DNA from: an uncultured Veillonella sp.
GTDB taxonomy: Bacteria; Bacillota; Negativicutes; Veillonellales; Veillonellaceae
Direction of reading: 5' to 3'
Length of the DNA stretch: 27,759 bases
Assembly: GCA_900757715.1 (NCBI GenBank)
Contig: CAAEOZ010000178.1
Coordinates: 1-27,759 of the forward strand
The notes beneath the pieces are model-generated. The model had not been told where the DNA came from, did not search any database, and saw nothing but the letters and a program-made list of their open reading frames with translations. This document shows, in pieces, positions 1 through 7,430 of this stretch; position 1 is the first letter of the stretch; the number at the start of each line of letters is the position of its first letter. The position numbers and the translations under genes are program-made.

Positions 1-48
1 CATACGATTTTACAAATCTAATTTTCTTGGTGTTTCTTATATTTTAAA

Positions 49-98
49 GGGACTGTAACTAGAATGCGGTAAAACCGCATTCTGTTACAGCCCCTTTT
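49..98. terminator. Bidirectional intrinsic terminator downstream of the CycA-like gene
   Basis: A long inverted repeat pairs AGAATGCGGT with ACCGCATTCT, then continues outward with CTGTAAC/GTTACAG and a G-run against a C-run. It ends in TTTT on the plus strand. On the minus strand the stem is followed by TTTAAAATAT. It lies directly after the stop codon of the minus-strand permease, so it most likely ends that transcript and perhaps also one arriving from the left. Confidence 0.85.
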
Positions 99-99
99 G

Positions 100-1542
100 T
101 TAGATTACGTAATCATCGGAATCGTCTTTCTTAGGTTTTTTGTAAATTTCTTTTACACCAGCCATTTCGATGAGTTCTTCCCCAAGGGCATCTTCATCGT
201 CCGTGTTAAGCATGGAGTAGAAGGCCCAAAGAATAATAAACCAAATTGGTGTGAACAAGAGGGCAATTCGCGTATCTTCGTTTAAGGCTAGAATGGCTAA
301 AACGAAAACGAAGAAAGCGAGGATGACGTAATTCATTATAGGGTATAGAGGCATTTTAAATTTAGACTGTGCCGCTACTTCAGGATTTTTCTTGCGATAT
401 TTGAGATGGCAAATAACCATCATGGCCCAAATAAAGATAAAGCAGAACGTGGAGATTGATGTAATCATAACGAATACTGCTTCAGGCATTACGTAGTTGA
501 GTACAACCGTAATCAATAATACGGCTGCCGAGAAAATCGTTGCTTGGTATGGCACACTGCTGTGAGTCAAGCGGCGCATCGAACTCGGGGCGTGGCCGCG
601 TTTTGCCAAGGCATAAATCATACGACCGGTACTGAAGATACCGGAGTTTGTAGCGGATGCTGCAGAAGTAAGAACCACGAAGTTTACGATACCTGCAGCG
701 GCTGTAATACCAACGGCGGTAAATACCGCTACAAATGGGCTTGTAGCAGGGTTAACGGCAGTCCAAGGGTAAATACTCATGATAATGGCTAAAGAGCCCA
801 CATAGAATAAAATAATACGCAATGGAATATTATTTATGGCCATTGGAATAACCTTTTCAGGATTTTCCGTTTCGCCAGCTGTCAACCCTACGAGTTCGAT
901 ACCTGTGAAAGCAAATACAACCATTTGGAATGATAGAATAAAGCCCATCGTTCCATTCGGGAACCATCCTCCATAGTTCCACATATTACTAAAGGCGGCG
1001 ACGCCAGCATCTGTAGTAAAACCTGTAACAATCATGATGATACCGATGATGATAAGAGAGATGATAGCGATTACCTTAATCAAGGCAAACCAGAATTCCA
1101 TTTCGCCAAAATGTTTTACAGCTGTCAAGTTCATTAACAACAAGACGATCAAAACAAGTAAGGCAGGTATCCATTGGGGCAGCCACGGTATCCAGTACTG
1201 CATGTAGAGGCCTACGGCCGTTAAATCTGCCATGGCTAGTGAAAGCCAGCAGAACCAGTATGTCCATCCCGTGATAAATGCTGCTCGATCCCCTAAGTAA
1301 TCTTCTACAAAGTCGATAAAAGAGTGGTGGTTTAGGTTAGATAACAGTAATTCGCCTAGTGCTCTCATAATAAAGAAACAAATAACACCTGTTATTAGGT
1401 AGGCGAATATAATGGATGGACCAGCCAAGTGAATGGCGCGGCCGGAGCCTAAGAATAAACCTGTACCAATAGCACCGCCGATAGCGAGCAACTGTACATG
1501 TCTGTTCTTAAGACCCCGTTTTAACTGATGAGTATCAGACAT
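100..1542 (-). CDS. cycA: CycA-like D-serine/D-alanine/glycine:H+ symporter (APC superfamily)
   Basis: This 480-residue polytopic membrane protein belongs to the amino acid transporter (AAT) group of the APC superfamily. It opens with the family signature NRHVQLLAIGGAIGTGLFLG at residues 13-32, then AGPSIIF and MRALGELLLSN. From memory, these segments and GEMEFWFALIKV, FTGIELVGLTAGET and NFVVLTSAASATNSG match E. coli CycA closely along its length. About twelve hydrophobic segments are visible, followed by an acidic/basic cytoplasmic tail. CycA takes up D-alanine, D-serine, glycine and some L-amino acids with protons. The ATG has an AGAGGT ribosome binding site a few bases upstream. The gene stands alone, with its own promoter and terminator. 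The exact substrate range is inferred; another AAT-family specificity is possible. Confidence 0.85.
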   Translation of the reverse strand: MSDTHQLKRGLKNRHVQLLAIGGAIGTGLFLGSGRAIHLAGPSIIFAYLITGVICFFIMRALGELLLSNLNHHSFIDFVEDYLGDRAAFITGWTYWFCWLSLAMADLTAVGLYMQYWIPWLPQWIPALLVLIVLLLMNLTAVKHFGEMEFWFALIKVIAIISLIIIGIIMIVTGFTTDAGVAAFSNMWNYGGWFPNGTMGFILSFQMVVFAFTGIELVGLTAGETENPEKVIPMAINNIPLRIILFYVGSLAIIMSIYPWTAVNPATSPFVAVFTAVGITAAAGIVNFVVLTSAASATNSGIFSTGRMIYALAKRGHAPSSMRRLTHSSVPYQATIFSAAVLLITVVLNYVMPEAVFVMITSISTFCFIFIWAMMVICHLKYRKKNPEVAAQSKFKMPLYPIMNYVILAFFVFVLAILALNEDTRIALLFTPIWFIILWAFYSMLNTDDEDALGEELIEMAGVKEIYKKPKKDDSDDYVI

Positions 1543-1638
1543 AATAAAGACCTCTTTTCTACAAACTATCTATAAATATAAAAAGCCATGGATTACCATA
1601 ACTTTCATAATCTATAGAATCTATAAAACTATTTTTTT

Positions 1639-1667
1639 ATAATACAGTATCTATTGTAAAAAGTCAA
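1639..1667 (-). promoter_or_regulatory. Sigma-A type promoter of the CycA-like gene
   Basis: Read on the minus strand, TTGACT and TATTAT are separated by exactly 17 bases, a near-consensus housekeeping promoter. It would start transcription about 90 bases before the permease ATG. No other strong candidate is visible in this gap. Confidence 0.7.
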
Positions 1668-1764
1668 ATGTATTTTTGCAGTAGACAAAAGACGTAATGA
1701 TTTTCTGATGAGAGTATACCTTTATATTGATAAAAGCAAAGAATATTCTTATTTATGAAGTTTG

Positions 1765-1793
1765 TTGACGAATAATATAAAATCCTTTATAAT
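1765..1793 (+). promoter_or_regulatory. Consensus promoter of the SRPBCC-MarR-oxidase operon
   Basis: TTGACG (1765-1770) and TATAAT (1788-1793) are separated by 17 bases. The predicted transcription start falls about 25 bases before the ATG at 1825. This rules out the in-frame TTG at 1762 as the start codon, because it lies within the promoter. The -10 element is overlapped by a palindrome (1788-1809), so a repressor bound there would block polymerase. Confidence 0.8.
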
Positions 1794-1809
1794 AAGTATA
1801 CTTATAATA
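1788..1809. promoter_or_regulatory. Palindromic operator, probable MarR-family binding site
   Basis: The core ATAAGTATACTTAT (1792-1805) is a perfect 14-bp palindrome. One mismatched pair outside it, the symmetry resumes for three more bases on each side. It covers the -10 element and the predicted start of transcription. MarR regulators typically bind palindromes of 16-20 bp at their own promoter, and the operon encodes a MarR protein. Autorepression is therefore inferred. Confidence 0.65.
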
Positions 1810-1824
1810 AAAGGAGGATATAAA

Positions 1825-2232
1825 ATGGAATTTAGTTTTAGTTTGAAAATAAAAGCGGCAAAAGAAGCTGTGTGGACGTACTATGCGAATATTGAAAAAT
1901 GGTATGACTGGGAAGAGGATCTAAAAAATATTACATTAAACGGTAAATTTGAGACCGGTTCATGTGGTACAATGGAACTTGAAGGCATGCCACCTATGGA
2001 ATATCAGCTTACTCTTGTAAAACCTTTTGAAGAGTTTTGGGATAAGACTGAAACTCCATTTGGTGCTATACTTTTCGGACATCAAATAATTGATAATCAT
2101 GACGGAAGTGTAAATGTAAAGCATACCGTAAGCTTAGGAAGTGAAGATAAGCAACATTTGGAATTTTTAAGTCAAGTTTTTTCTGATGTTCCCCAATCTA
2201 TATTTATTCTAAAAAATTGTTTAGAAAGATAA
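1825..2232 (+). CDS. SRPBCC-fold (polyketide cyclase/START-like) protein
   Basis: This 135-residue cytoplasmic protein has the pattern of the SRPBCC (Bet v1/START-like) fold: an N-terminal strand FSFSLKIKAAKEAVWTYYAN, where the 'I-x-A-x-x-E-x-V-W' motif opens the family, followed by a short W-rich segment and a long C-terminal helix. Such proteins form a hydrophobic pocket for small ligands. The biochemical role is unknown. The ATG at 1825 is chosen because AAAGGAGG lies 7-8 bases upstream; the longer TTG-started reading frame begins inside the promoter. It is the first gene of an operon, with a MarR regulator 12 bases downstream. Pairs of SRPBCC proteins and MarR or ArsR regulators are common, and the protein may bind or modify the regulator's inducer, which is inference. 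Base composition looks more AT-rich than in the aro or nrd genes. Confidence 0.7.
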   Translation: MEFSFSLKIKAAKEAVWTYYANIEKWYDWEEDLKNITLNGKFETGSCGTMELEGMPPMEYQLTLVKPFEEFWDKTETPFGAILFGHQIIDNHDGSVNVKHTVSLGSEDKQHLEFLSQVFSDVPQSIFILKNCLER

Positions 2233-2244
2233 GGTGATTGCTGT

Positions 2245-2688
2245 TTGTTTACATCAAAATATAAAGACAATTCAGAAAAATCAACAGGATTATTGTTCAT
2301 GAGGGTGTACAATAAATGGCATTTTACTATAAAACAAGCATTAAAAGAGTTGAACTTAACACATCCTCAATTTGTTGTTTTAGCATCTCTTGCGTATCTA
2401 TCACAAAATGATAACGAAGTTACTCAAGTTATGATTTCAAAACTTTCAGGAATAGATGTTATGACGGTATCTCAAATATTGAGTTTATTGGAAAAACGTG
2501 GTTTTGTAGAGCGAAAAGAACATTCTAGAGATACACGTGCGAAAGCGGTTCTTTTAAATGAAAAGGGGGGTGCAATATTACAAAAAGCAGTTCCATTAGT
2601 CGAAGAAATTGATGAAGTCTTTTTCGGAAAGCTAAAGAGTGATGAAGCTCAATTTAAACATCTTCTTAGCAGATTACATGAAGAGTAA
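2245..2688 (+). CDS. MarR-family winged-helix transcriptional regulator
   Basis: This 147-residue protein has MarR architecture: N-terminal dimerisation helices, then a winged helix at about residues 55-110. Visible are THPQFVVLASLAYL, the recognition-helix region SGIDVMTVSQILSLLEKRGFVER, and the wing KEHSRDTRAKAVLLNEKG, where D-x-R-x-K is the family's hallmark wing motif. A C-terminal dimerisation helix follows. MarR proteins usually repress their own operon and release DNA on binding phenolic or oxidising compounds. The start codon is TTG, with AAGGTG eight bases upstream. The gene sits between a SRPBCC protein and a Nim-like flavoprotein, so it probably controls all three through the palindrome at 1788-1809. 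Confidence 0.88.
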   Translation: MFTSKYKDNSEKSTGLLFMRVYNKWHFTIKQALKELNLTHPQFVVLASLAYLSQNDNEVTQVMISKLSGIDVMTVSQILSLLEKRGFVERKEHSRDTRAKAVLLNEKGGAILQKAVPLVEEIDEVFFGKLKSDEAQFKHLLSRLHEE

Positions 2689-2723
2689 GGTGTATTAATT
2701 TTCCGATTCTTGTGGAGGCTATT

Positions 2724-3236
2724 ATGAGACGGCAAGATCGTATGGTTACAAATATAGATGAAATTAAAGATATTTTAAACAGCACGCGTATCATTCACCT
2801 AGGCATGATGGATGGTGATTACCCTTATGTAGTACCTTTACATTTTGGTTATGAAATTGTAGATGATATACTCTACATCTATGTACATGGACATCATGAG
2901 GGGAAGAAGTTTAGGTTGATTCAAGAGAACCCTCATGTATTTATCGAAATTGACGGCAATGATGAAGCTCTCGTTTCAGGTGGAGATATTCCTTGTAAAT
3001 ATAGTTCAGTTTATTCTAGTGTAATGGGACGAGGAGAGGCTGTTTATTTAGCGAATATTGATGAAAAAGCTCATGGTTTACAGGTGTTGATGAAGCATCA
3101 GACTGGTCGAGAATTTACCTTTACTGATGCCATGGTAAACTCTGTGGGCGTAGTTCAAATTAAAGTTGTAGACTATACCGCAAAGAGACGAAGACAGCTT
3201 GAACAAGATATTATTATGCCTCCATTAAATAAATAA
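2724..3236 (+). CDS. Nim-like pyridoxamine 5'-phosphate oxidase-fold flavoprotein
   Basis: This 170-residue protein matches the pyridoxamine phosphate oxidase-like split-barrel family that includes the 5-nitroimidazole reductases (NimA type, Pyridox_ox_2). It begins MRRQDRMVTNIDEIKDIL, the usual opening of the family, followed by IHLGMMDGDYPYVVPLHFGYE, HGHHEGKKFRLI and a late MGRGEAVYL strand. These proteins bind FMN or a related flavin and reduce small substrates; some members lower sensitivity to metronidazole. Most members have no proven substrate, so resistance is only a possibility. The ATG at 2724 is chosen because GGAGG sits five bases upstream; an in-frame GTG at 2712 precedes that site. 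It is the last gene of the operon and is followed by a terminator. Confidence 0.8.
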   Translation: MRRQDRMVTNIDEIKDILNSTRIIHLGMMDGDYPYVVPLHFGYEIVDDILYIYVHGHHEGKKFRLIQENPHVFIEIDGNDEALVSGGDIPCKYSSVYSSVMGRGEAVYLANIDEKAHGLQVLMKHQTGREFTFTDAMVNSVGVVQIKVVDYTAKRRRQLEQDIIMPPLNK

Positions 3237-3240
3237 TGAC

Positions 3241-3292
3241 AAAACATCCTATTGAACTCTATTGTAATATAGCGTTTAGTAGGATGTTTTAT
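3241..3292 (+). terminator. Intrinsic terminator after the SRPBCC-MarR-oxidase operon
   Basis: AAAACATCCTA and TAGGATGTTTT form an 11-bp stem with a loop of about 28 bases and a T-rich tail. It begins a few bases after the stop codon at 3236. The loop is longer than usual, which lowers confidence slightly. Confidence 0.7.
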
Positions 3293-3474
3293 TATGTATA
3301 ACTAGTAAGAATTAAAGCAGTTACTGGTTCATAACTATACTTTCACAATAGGAAAGATAAAAGTTTTATGAAGTAGCTTGGGCAACAGAATAGGTGGCAT
3401 GTTTTTGATATAAATAAGAAAATATATCATTATATGTGTAAAGTATATATCAAGTTTTTATAAAAGGAGAGATC

Positions 3475-4263
3475 ATGAAGAAGCTTCTATATAAGTCCGT
3501 TTTAGCTGCTATGGCCGTAGGATTACTGTCTGCGGAATATGTTTCGGCAGATGTTGTTAATGATTCTATATCTACTGATAATGTTGATGTTTCAGCTACC
3601 GTTACAAATGATATGCCTAGAGTTCATCCTGATTCAGTAATCAAAGCATTGCCAAGAAAGACCTTATTAGAGTGGCCTATGAAAACACAAGAAGGGGCTC
3701 GTAATTGGAAGGGAATAGTAGAGGCTGCACAGCAACTACCGTATGAGGTCAAGGCACCTAGTTATATACCTTATGGTTATCAGCTCTATACAGCGCGTCA
3801 AGATCTAAATGATGTATTAGAGGTTGTATATTACAAAAAAGGTGTGACTATCTATCGGGATGGAAAAAAATATATAGATAGTATTATGGCTTATAGAATG
3901 GGAGATTCCTTGGATACCGTGAGAGATACACCATATGTGCCATCTGAGTACGGTGATCTTGAATGGTCTAAACCAGGTGATTCTGGTGAGGTTTATTATA
4001 CAGGTAATCCTGAAACCCATATGGTTCGCAGCATTACGTGGGCGAAGGATGGCATGGCTTATTCTCTATTCTTCTTAGAACAGGTGAAAGAGGCTGATGC
4101 GGAATTCTATAAGGACCATGTGGTACCGTTGAAGAGTATTGATAGCTCCCGCTATGAACTAGTTGGTAACTATCCGATAACACCGATTAAACCTAAAACT
4201 ATTGAAGAAATAAAACAGGAACATGTAGTGCCTATGAAAGCAAAGAGTGGCGTGGTTTATTAA
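3475..4263 (+). CDS. Secreted protein of unknown function, single-domain paralogue
   Basis: This 262-residue protein starts with a clear Sec signal peptide: a KKLLYK basic end, a hydrophobic core, and a probable cut after A25 in the sequence VSA-DV. The mature part has one globular domain, about residues 88-222, with the pattern PSYIPYGYQ, NDVLEVVYY, YRMGDSLDTV, SITWAKDGMAYSLFF and FYKDHVVPLK. The layout (a proline-rich 'pass from Y-P-x-G-Y', an E-x-V-Y strand, a W-x-x-D-x-x-x-Y strand near the end) recalls DUF4367-like domains. I offer that only as a possibility. AAAGGAG lies just upstream of the ATG. The next gene carries two copies of the same domain. No lipobox, LPXTG signal or SLH domain is visible, so the protein is probably released or periplasmic. 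Confidence 0.75.
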   Translation: MKKLLYKSVLAAMAVGLLSAEYVSADVVNDSISTDNVDVSATVTNDMPRVHPDSVIKALPRKTLLEWPMKTQEGARNWKGIVEAAQQLPYEVKAPSYIPYGYQLYTARQDLNDVLEVVYYKKGVTIYRDGKKYIDSIMAYRMGDSLDTVRDTPYVPSEYGDLEWSKPGDSGEVYYTGNPETHMVRSITWAKDGMAYSLFFLEQVKEADAEFYKDHVVPLKSIDSSRYELVGNYPITPIKPKTIEEIKQEHVVPMKAKSGVVY

Positions 4264-4373
4264 GGGTACGTAATACTCTTGAAAGTCAGTGATCTGAGTT
4301 AAAAATGTAATAGATAAGTGATTATCTCGGTAATATATACTTATGAAATATCTAAATTTAGAGAGAAGAAATT

Positions 4374-5681
4374 ATGAAATTGAAAAGAACAAAATCATTA
4401 TTAGCCATGGGAATACTAGCTACCGTGGTAAGCAGCTTTGGAGTACAATCAGTTAGTGCATTATCTCCTTTAGTGGATGAAAATGGACATACGGTTACCA
4501 CTGATACAGTGGAAAAGAATAAAGAACTAATGAATCGCTATCGGTGGTATGATCAAGTTGATAATGGTGATATTCTAGAGCGTAATATTGAGGCAACTAC
4601 TAATTATTTTGGATATAATTTACAAATTCCGTCTTATATGCCTGAAGATTATGTAGTACGCGATGTAAAGTCTAGAGATCATGACTTATTAGAAATCGTG
4701 TATACGGAAACGGGCCATGATGGAGAATATGGTCAGAAATTAACCTTCTCTAATACAGATATTGTGTATCGCATGGGGTGGGCTATCGATACCGTGGTAA
4801 AGCCCATATTGGAAAAGACAAAATACAATGCTGATGATGCAGTTAGCTTTACTACCCCTAATGGAATCCCTGTACATACTTTAGGCTCTAGCAACGATTC
4901 TGTTCAAATTGCTTATTGGGAAAAAGATAATAAAGTTCATATGCTCTACTTTGCTTCCTCAAGAAACCAAAACTATGTAAGCAAAATTGTAGATTCAGTA
5001 GGGCCGTTAAGTAACGTGGCTTCTGATGACACTAGATTACGTGGTGACCGAAATGATAAGCAAAATGTTAAACGAAGTAATGCGCAAAGTGTTAAACAAA
5101 ATGGTGAACAAGATAGACCTCATTTTGAAACTATTGGTTTGCCACTGCGTACACATACGAATTCTGAGTGGCCTATACTTACGAGTAAATCCATCGGCTT
5201 ACCTAGCGGTGTAATTGATGCATCTCGTAAGCTGTCCTATAACGTATCTGTACCAAGTTACTTGCCTCTTGGCTATACATACTATGCTACACATTTTTAT
5301 GATAATGATGTATTAGAAACTGTATATTGGAAGGAAGGTCAAGAATATCAAGAACGCAGCGGGCGTTGGGTAAATCATACGATGGTCTTTCGCATGAGCT
5401 ACTCTATGGATACGGTATGGCCTAAAGAATATGTTCCAACGGAATACCATGACGTACAGTGGATTGACTCTACGCCAACCGGTGATGTGCAGTATACAGG
5501 TAATGTAGATAAGGGCTTAGTACGCAGTATTGCGTGGAGCAAAGATAACATGGCATATTTCTTGTTTTTCCAAGTGCCTGTAAAAGTATCTGAAGCAGAG
5601 TTTTATAAAGATCATGTAGTACCATTAAAAAATATTGATTTAAGTCGTACAGACTTAATCGGTGTAAAAACGATTCGTTAA
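4374..5681 (+). CDS. Secreted protein of unknown function with a duplicated domain
   Basis: This 435-residue protein has a signal peptide with probable cleavage after A29 (SVSA-LS). The mature protein contains two copies of the domain found in the upstream gene. Copy 1, about residues 80-210, has IPSYMPEDYVV, LLEIVY and YRMGWAIDTV. Copy 2, about residues 289-424, has VPSYLPLGYTYY, DVLETVYWKEG, FRMSYSMDTV, SIAWSKDNMAYFLFF and FYKDHVVPLKNID. A hydrophilic linker rich in N, K, R and Q (about 215-250) joins them. Copy 2 is far closer to the upstream protein than to copy 1, so tandem gene duplication and fusion look likely. The gene begins 110 bases after its paralogue with no clear terminator between them, so co-transcription is plausible. 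Function is unknown. Confidence 0.75.
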   Translation: MKLKRTKSLLAMGILATVVSSFGVQSVSALSPLVDENGHTVTTDTVEKNKELMNRYRWYDQVDNGDILERNIEATTNYFGYNLQIPSYMPEDYVVRDVKSRDHDLLEIVYTETGHDGEYGQKLTFSNTDIVYRMGWAIDTVVKPILEKTKYNADDAVSFTTPNGIPVHTLGSSNDSVQIAYWEKDNKVHMLYFASSRNQNYVSKIVDSVGPLSNVASDDTRLRGDRNDKQNVKRSNAQSVKQNGEQDRPHFETIGLPLRTHTNSEWPILTSKSIGLPSGVIDASRKLSYNVSVPSYLPLGYTYYATHFYDNDVLETVYWKEGQEYQERSGRWVNHTMVFRMSYSMDTVWPKEYVPTEYHDVQWIDSTPTGDVQYTGNVDKGLVRSIAWSKDNMAYFLFFQVPVKVSEAEFYKDHVVPLKNIDLSRTDLIGVKTIR

Positions 5682-5761
5682 TACTAAACCCTAATAAGAC
5701 TCTATAGTACGATTCGGTGATGTCATACGACGTTAGCGTTTAGTAAAAGAGTATATAATAA

Positions 5762-5814
5762 AAAGAACCTATTTCCTAGATATTAGGGTAATATTTTTGG
5801 AGATAGGTTCTTTT
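5762..5814. terminator. Bidirectional terminator between the secreted-protein gene and the purine permease
   Basis: AAAGAACCTAT pairs with ATAGGTTCTTT around a loop of about 30 bases that can itself pair partly (TTCC with GGAG). TTTT follows on the plus strand and AAAA precedes, so the minus strand also has a T-tail. It lies between two converging genes. Confidence 0.7.
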
Positions 5815-5916
5815 AGTATAGTAATATATATTTTGGGTTTGTAGCGTATTAGTGATTTTATAGCTATCGAATATAAAGTAGCTTTCACTAATAGCATCAT
5901 TATGGGTATACGTTAA

Positions 5917-7284
5917 TTAGAAGAATACGTAGCGAATAATAACGAGAACCGCCAATACGTACATAATCCAGTTAACTTCTTTTGCACGGCCTGCAATGAT
6001 TTTGAGTAGAGGGTATGCAATGAGACCTGCAGAGATACCGTTAGCGATGCTGTATGTGAACGGCATCAATACGATAACGAGGAATGCAGGGAAGCCTTCT
6101 GTCCAATCATCGAAGTCAATATTGCGAATGGCACCTAACATGAGGGCACCTACGATGATAAGAACAGGAGATGTGGCTGCATTTGGAACCAAGGATACCA
6201 ATGGAGCCAAGAATAAGCAAATTAAGAAAAGTACGCCTGTTGTGACAGCTGTTAAACCTGTACGGCCACCAGCCCCTACACCTGCCGCACTTTCAACGAA
6301 AGCCGTAATTGTAGAAGTACCGAGCAATGCGCCCGCACTAACACCGATAGCATCTACGGTCATGGCTTTCCCAAGACCTGGGAATTTACCAGATTTAGGA
6401 TCTGCGATTTTCGCCTCTGTAGCGGTACCAATCAAAGTGCCCATAGAGTCGAATAATTCTACAAATGTGAAGGAGAAGATAATCGTAATTAAGCCCATGT
6501 GAAGAGCACCAGGAATATCTAATTGCAGGAATGCTGCTTTGGAGAAATCAGGAATAGCCAATACAGTGAAGTTCTCAGGCATTGTGGAAAGGCCTGTCGC
6601 ATAGGAGATGATTGTTGTTACTAAAACGCCAATCAAGAGGGAACCTTGAATTTTGCGAGCCATCAATAAAGCTGTAAAGATGAGGCTGAATAGTGCTAAC
6701 AATGTTTCACCACTGTGCAAATTACCAAGCGTTAAGAGTGCCTCAGATGCTGGAGGGACTAAATTACCATGTGTCTGTACAACCTGACCTAAGGAGTTTG
6801 GAGACAAACTAATGGAGATGGCCATCAAGCCGGATAACTTCAAACCGATGATAGAAATGAAGAGACCGATACCAACGGTAATGGCAATTTTCATGGAGGT
6901 AGGGATGCCTTCAACAATCATTTGTCGCACCGACGTAAGTGTTAATACGAGGAATACGAGACCTGAAATGAATACCGCACCTAATGCTGTTTGCCAAGAT
7001 ACGCCCATACCGAGAACTACAGTAAAGGAGTAAAATGCCAAGAGGCCAACTCCTGGAGCGAGAGCAATTGGGTAGTTTACGAATAAACCCATAGCAATCG
7101 TCACAAGACCTCCACCTAAGGCTGTGGCAATGAGGACCGCATCCTTATCCATACCTGCAAGACTAAGAATGTTTGGCGCCAAGAATAGGATGTACGCCAT
7201 CGTGATAAACGTAGTGATACCTGCTAAAATTTCTGTTTTAACGGTTGTACCACGTTCACTGAGTTGAAATAATTTATCTAACAT
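5917..7284 (-). CDS. NCS2-family guanine/hypoxanthine permease (PbuG/AzgA type)
   Basis: This 455-residue transporter has about 12-14 hydrophobic segments. It opens LFQLSERGTTVKTEILAGITTFITMAYILFLAP, the characteristic start of the AzgA/PbuG group of NCS2 nucleobase transporters. Later motifs are NYPIALAPGVGLLAFYSFTVVLG, FVELFDSMGTLIGTATEAK and the substrate-site region TSTITAFVESAAGVGAGGRTGLTAVTTG. Family members import guanine, hypoxanthine or adenine with protons; the exact base cannot be read from sequence. The ATG is preceded by AGGGAGG. No purine riboswitch pattern is visible in the short leader. The upstream neighbour is a divergent Rrf2 regulator 146 bases away. Confidence 0.85.
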   Translation of the reverse strand: MLDKLFQLSERGTTVKTEILAGITTFITMAYILFLAPNILSLAGMDKDAVLIATALGGGLVTIAMGLFVNYPIALAPGVGLLAFYSFTVVLGMGVSWQTALGAVFISGLVFLVLTLTSVRQMIVEGIPTSMKIAITVGIGLFISIIGLKLSGLMAISISLSPNSLGQVVQTHGNLVPPASEALLTLGNLHSGETLLALFSLIFTALLMARKIQGSLLIGVLVTTIISYATGLSTMPENFTVLAIPDFSKAAFLQLDIPGALHMGLITIIFSFTFVELFDSMGTLIGTATEAKIADPKSGKFPGLGKAMTVDAIGVSAGALLGTSTITAFVESAAGVGAGGRTGLTAVTTGVLFLICLFLAPLVSLVPNAATSPVLIIVGALMLGAIRNIDFDDWTEGFPAFLVIVLMPFTYSIANGISAGLIAYPLLKIIAGRAKEVNWIMYVLAVLVIIRYVFF

Positions 7285-7387
7285 TAGATAAAATCCTCCC
7301 TATATGAAATTAAAATCATACCTAAATAAAGATATTTCGATATATGTATAGTGTATCATATTTCCCACCATTTTTTGTATGAATTTG

Positions 7388-7396
7388 TGATATACT
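7388..7396 (+). promoter_or_regulatory. Extended -10 promoter element for the Rrf2 gene
   Basis: TGATATACT fits an extended -10 (TGnTATAAT-like) about 35 bases before the ATG at 7431. No good -35 hexamer lies 17 bases upstream, which is acceptable for extended -10 promoters. The assignment rests on this pattern only. Confidence 0.4.
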
Positions 7397-7430
7397 ATTA
7401 ATATATTATGAATGATATAGAGGTTAACTT

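Noticed and set aside
1762..1824. In-frame TTG at 1762 as the start of the SRPBCC protein
   Set aside because: The codons lie within the promoter (TTGACG-17-TATAAT), and a strong AAAGGAGG sits before the ATG at 1825.
3271..5750. Repeated AGCGTTTAGTA at about 3271 and 5733 as a dispersed repeat family
   Set aside because: The shared segment is only about 11 bases, and similar strings also occur inside nrdA, so chance is the simpler explanation.
5996..6502. 168-codon plus-strand open frame inside the purine permease gene
   Set aside because: It is antisense to a complete, well-recognised transporter gene, has no recognisable product, and is best explained as a shadow of that gene's codon bias.
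7285..7430. Purine riboswitch in front of the NCS2 permease
   Set aside because: The leader is short and shows none of the paired-loop pattern of the purine aptamer.
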